This document shows, in pieces, positions 61,526 through 64,000 of a stretch of DNA of 64,000 nt (position 1 is the first letter of the stretch; every line of letters starts with the position of its first letter). The notes below the pieces were generated by a model. It searched no databases. It saw only the letters and a program-made list of their open reading frames with translations, and was not told the origin of the DNA. A program made the translations under genes and the position numbers. The DNA is from Eutypa lata (Eukaryota > Ascomycota > Sordariomycetes > Xylariales > Diatrypaceae). The stretch spans positions 124,001 through 188,000 of the forward strand of contig JAKULF010000020.1 of the NCBI GenBank assembly GCA_022661535.1, written 5' to 3'.

Positions 61526-63385
61526 ACTCCTAGACTCCTAGAGAGAGTTGTTTTCGTGGATCTTTGACAGGATGGATGGGGTGTTACACTTTAGAGTAAA
61601 TCGTCATCGTAATTAAGTAGCTATTCGTTGCAAGTTGCAAAGTTGCTGTGTTTGTGTTTAGTACATACATAAATAAGGGAAAATAGACGGAGCTTTACTT
61701 TAGGTCAGGTCGTAACTATTTTTCTTCCCTAGGAGTAATATTCAATGCAGTGCTTGATTCAGGTTCCTTCCTTATCTAATCCATGTTGATGGAGTTGAAA
61801 TTTGATGGCAGGAGTACATTCATAATCTTCTTAGCTACCTAAGTACCGAGTCGTAATTTTGATGAAACGGTCTGCTACGGATATTTTCCTAAAGACAAAT
61901 ACGGAGAGCAGGAGTATTGAAAGGCTCTTAGGCACATGTCCAGTGTGGCAGTATTTGCCTTCACATAGGAGAGAGCTCTCGAGCCAGTGAATACAAGAAG
62001 CTTCAGATGAATGTGTTCCAAACATCGTACTGCGGGGAATAGCCCAATGGTTAATTAACACTACGGTGCGTAAATTCAAGTTCACAGCCACAGAAATACG
62101 GGAACATCATGTTGAAGTAATTGTATGATGCATATTTAGCAAAACTCCACAACAACCAGATAGAGATCCAAGCCAGTCGAAATCGGCACACGCCGTTCTA
62201 TCCCAACCCAAGGCTTCTCCCCGGTTGTCTATATGGTGGGTAAGTACTTATTGGTTGCCTGTGGAGGATGGATGTTGTACATCGTCTGGGGTGTATGTAT
62301 GATCAAAGACGTTACACCTATACATATTATGATATGGTTCATTGCTCCTATTTGTTAGAGCAGTTAGAGTTAGACCACGTTGTAGGTAGATAGGTAGATT
62401 TGTAGGAATTTGTCAGGCAATTGGGGGCATGTACGATTGTTTCTTCGTCTCTGACACATCGCCAGGCTCCTTTTCGCTGAAGTTCGTGTCAGGGCAGTAT
62501 TGCCTTGCAATTGAAAATCCTCAACTCCATACAATATATTCATGCTTCGATGCGGGCTTGTCAAATTGAGTAATCATTACTTAATAGAAAGCTGCAGAAC
62601 TACTGCTTGACAGAGTAAAGATCACTAGATAGTGCTAGATATCCCTTGTTTGCGTTCTGCGTGCTGTCAAAGTGTTTTCTGCTTGAATACCGAGGTGCTC
62701 CTTTTCTGGATGACCCGGATGTTATTCAATTCCTCTATCAGAGACCCTAAGATAGAGAATGACATCAGGGGGGAAGATGTACTGTGTAATAATCATTCGA
62801 TATCTCTTCTTAGAGCCGCCCCTCTATCTATCATTCATCACCATGGTCCTGTGAAAAGCTAGGTAGGTAGGGAAGGTACAACATAGAAACCGCCAACAAA
62901 TGTGACGATACCCCTCCTTCCGTATGTCTATCTGCCTGCCTGCAGAAGTCTTCATTTTGACACGTCCTTCTAGAAATTCAATGGAAGACGCGTGACTAGC
63001 CACCGTAATTAAATGAAGGTTTGTTATCTTGATATGACACCAGGCTTCCACCCATCACGCTCATTTGACGCGCCTACCTTCCCTGTTTTTTTCCTTAGGT
63101 AGCAGTCAGCTGGCTGTCTTTGTCTTCCTGCTTCCCTAGTGCGTGCAATTGACACCCATCGCCAGTAATCAATCTGCCGTGGTGTTGATCCTGTGGTGTT
63201 GAAAACTTTTCGATACCTTAATTTCCCACCACGCATCTTCTTCAACTACCTACTTACCTACTTTTCTGCCCATCCATCCATCCTTCACCACATTCATTCT
63301 GCATACATACTTTTATTTCCGTGCAAAGAATTCCTAGCGTGGACATCTTCTTTACAACTTCATCTACACGTTTTCGATTGCACCA
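61526..63385. other. Gene-poor spacer downstream of IES2
   Basis: No gene is supported; the frames at 61831-62091 and 62824-63245 have no recognisable content. From about 63190 on, the plus strand becomes rich in C and T. Confidence 0.5.
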
Positions 63386-64000
63386 CAGATCTTTCTTTCT
63401 AACGGTGACGATCCCTACTACCTACCTATCCATCTGCCTTCTTTCTTTCTGATCTTACGATAGATCAGTCAATTAGATCCTGTATTGCCTGATTACGCAT
63501 CATCTACTTGTTCTTGAGCGTGATCTTCGTCGTTGTCGACTCAAGTCCTAACAACTTCATACCCTCTACTCGACATCAATTGTGCTGCAGATCTTTGCAC
63601 GACGACCACTCTCTATCTACTTACTTACTGCCTTCTCTCCGACCTCAGAGTCAGTCAATTAGATCATCTATCCTTTGGTCACGCACTGTCATCTTCTTCT
63701 GCATCTTCTTCGTGGTGGACCAATCCTCTACAACATCATACGTTCATCTCTGGTTGTATTGCAGATCTTTCTACACATCATCCATACTATCTACTACCTT
63801 CTTACTAGCCTCAAAGCTGGTAAATTAGATCACATATCACCTGACAGCGTACTGCCTTCTACTGCAGCTGCTGCTTCTTCTTCGGAATCTTCGTCGTGGT
63901 AGACTAATCTTCTACAACTTCATCCATCCATACGTTCTAGATTGCACCACAGATCTTTCTACAGCGACCAACCATACTTACTTACCACCTACATATTGCC
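63386..64000 (+). repeat. Degenerate tandem repeat, 170-200 bp units, pyrimidine-rich
   Basis: The anchor CAGATCTTT recurs at 63386, 63588, 63762 and 63950, spaced 202, 174 and 188 bp. Other shared words follow in the same order in each unit: GTCAATTAGATC or AAATTAGATCA, then TCTTCGTCG or TTCTTCGTGG, then ACAACTTCAT or ACAACATCAT, then GATTGCACCACAG or TGTATTGCAG. Units are diverged and have indels. The array runs off the window end. It could be a minisatellite or the repeated 5-prime leader of a gene beyond 64000. Confidence 0.65.

Noticed and set aside
62030..62100. tRNA-like stretch (A-box-like AGCCCAATGG, weak B-box TTCAAGTTC)
   Set aside because: The arms do not pair into a cloverleaf and the B-box departs from consensus.

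Overview
This window is nuclear DNA from a filamentous ascomycete (Pezizomycotina). Four things point there: short spliceosomal introns (about 50-125 nt, mostly GT-AG), a gene set typical of moulds (VPS39/AvaB, SPX-type phosphate transporter, PRM1, PEX14, IES2, DUF3716, FTA2-domain and rhodopsin-like membrane proteins), a 10 kb A+T block that looks like repeat-induced point mutation (RIP), and long gene-poor spacers. A sordariomycete is the most likely source, but the order cannot be fixed from this sequence alone.

Layout. 0.3-7.1 kb is an ordinary gene-dense segment: a GT32-like glycosyltransferase, the KEOPS subunit GON7, and the HOPS/CORVET-type subunit VPS39 on the minus strand. From about 7.42 to 17.80 kb lies a nearly pure A+T block with no readable gene. 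An almost ungapped direct repeat of about 125 bp brackets it. The two repeat copies differ almost only by transitions, and the side that is more mutated switches from one copy to the other as one crosses the boundary. 18.5-21.3 kb carries a PHO87/90/91-type low-affinity phosphate transporter. 22.7-29.5 kb is an accessory stretch: an FTA2/pseudokinase gene with a frameshift, a GC-rich degenerate remnant, an ankyrin-repeat gene with two frameshifts, and a divergent patatin-like phospholipase. 30.1-38.7 kb holds a small F-box protein, a SAM-dependent O-methyltransferase, a rhodopsin-domain membrane protein with a 20-nt microexon, and a DUF3716 protein. 40.7-53.2 kb is gene-poor. It contains PRM1 (cell fusion) flanked by two inverted paralogues of an unnamed C/H-rich (zinc-finger-like) family. 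53.2-64 kb holds PEX14 and IES2 (INO80 complex), and ends in a degenerate tandem repeat of about 170-200 bp units.

How the genes work together. Most intact genes are independent housekeeping functions: tRNA t6A modification, vacuolar fusion, phosphate uptake, plasma-membrane fusion, peroxisomal import and chromatin remodelling. They are not one pathway. The accessory genes (patatin, ankyrin, FTA2, rhodopsin-like, C/H-rich pair) lie in or next to long spacers. No PKS/NRPS core or bacterial-type defence system is visible, so no biosynthetic cluster is claimed around the O-methyltransferase. Gene models were assembled by hand from reading frames and splice signals; protein families were recognised from memory, without any database search.
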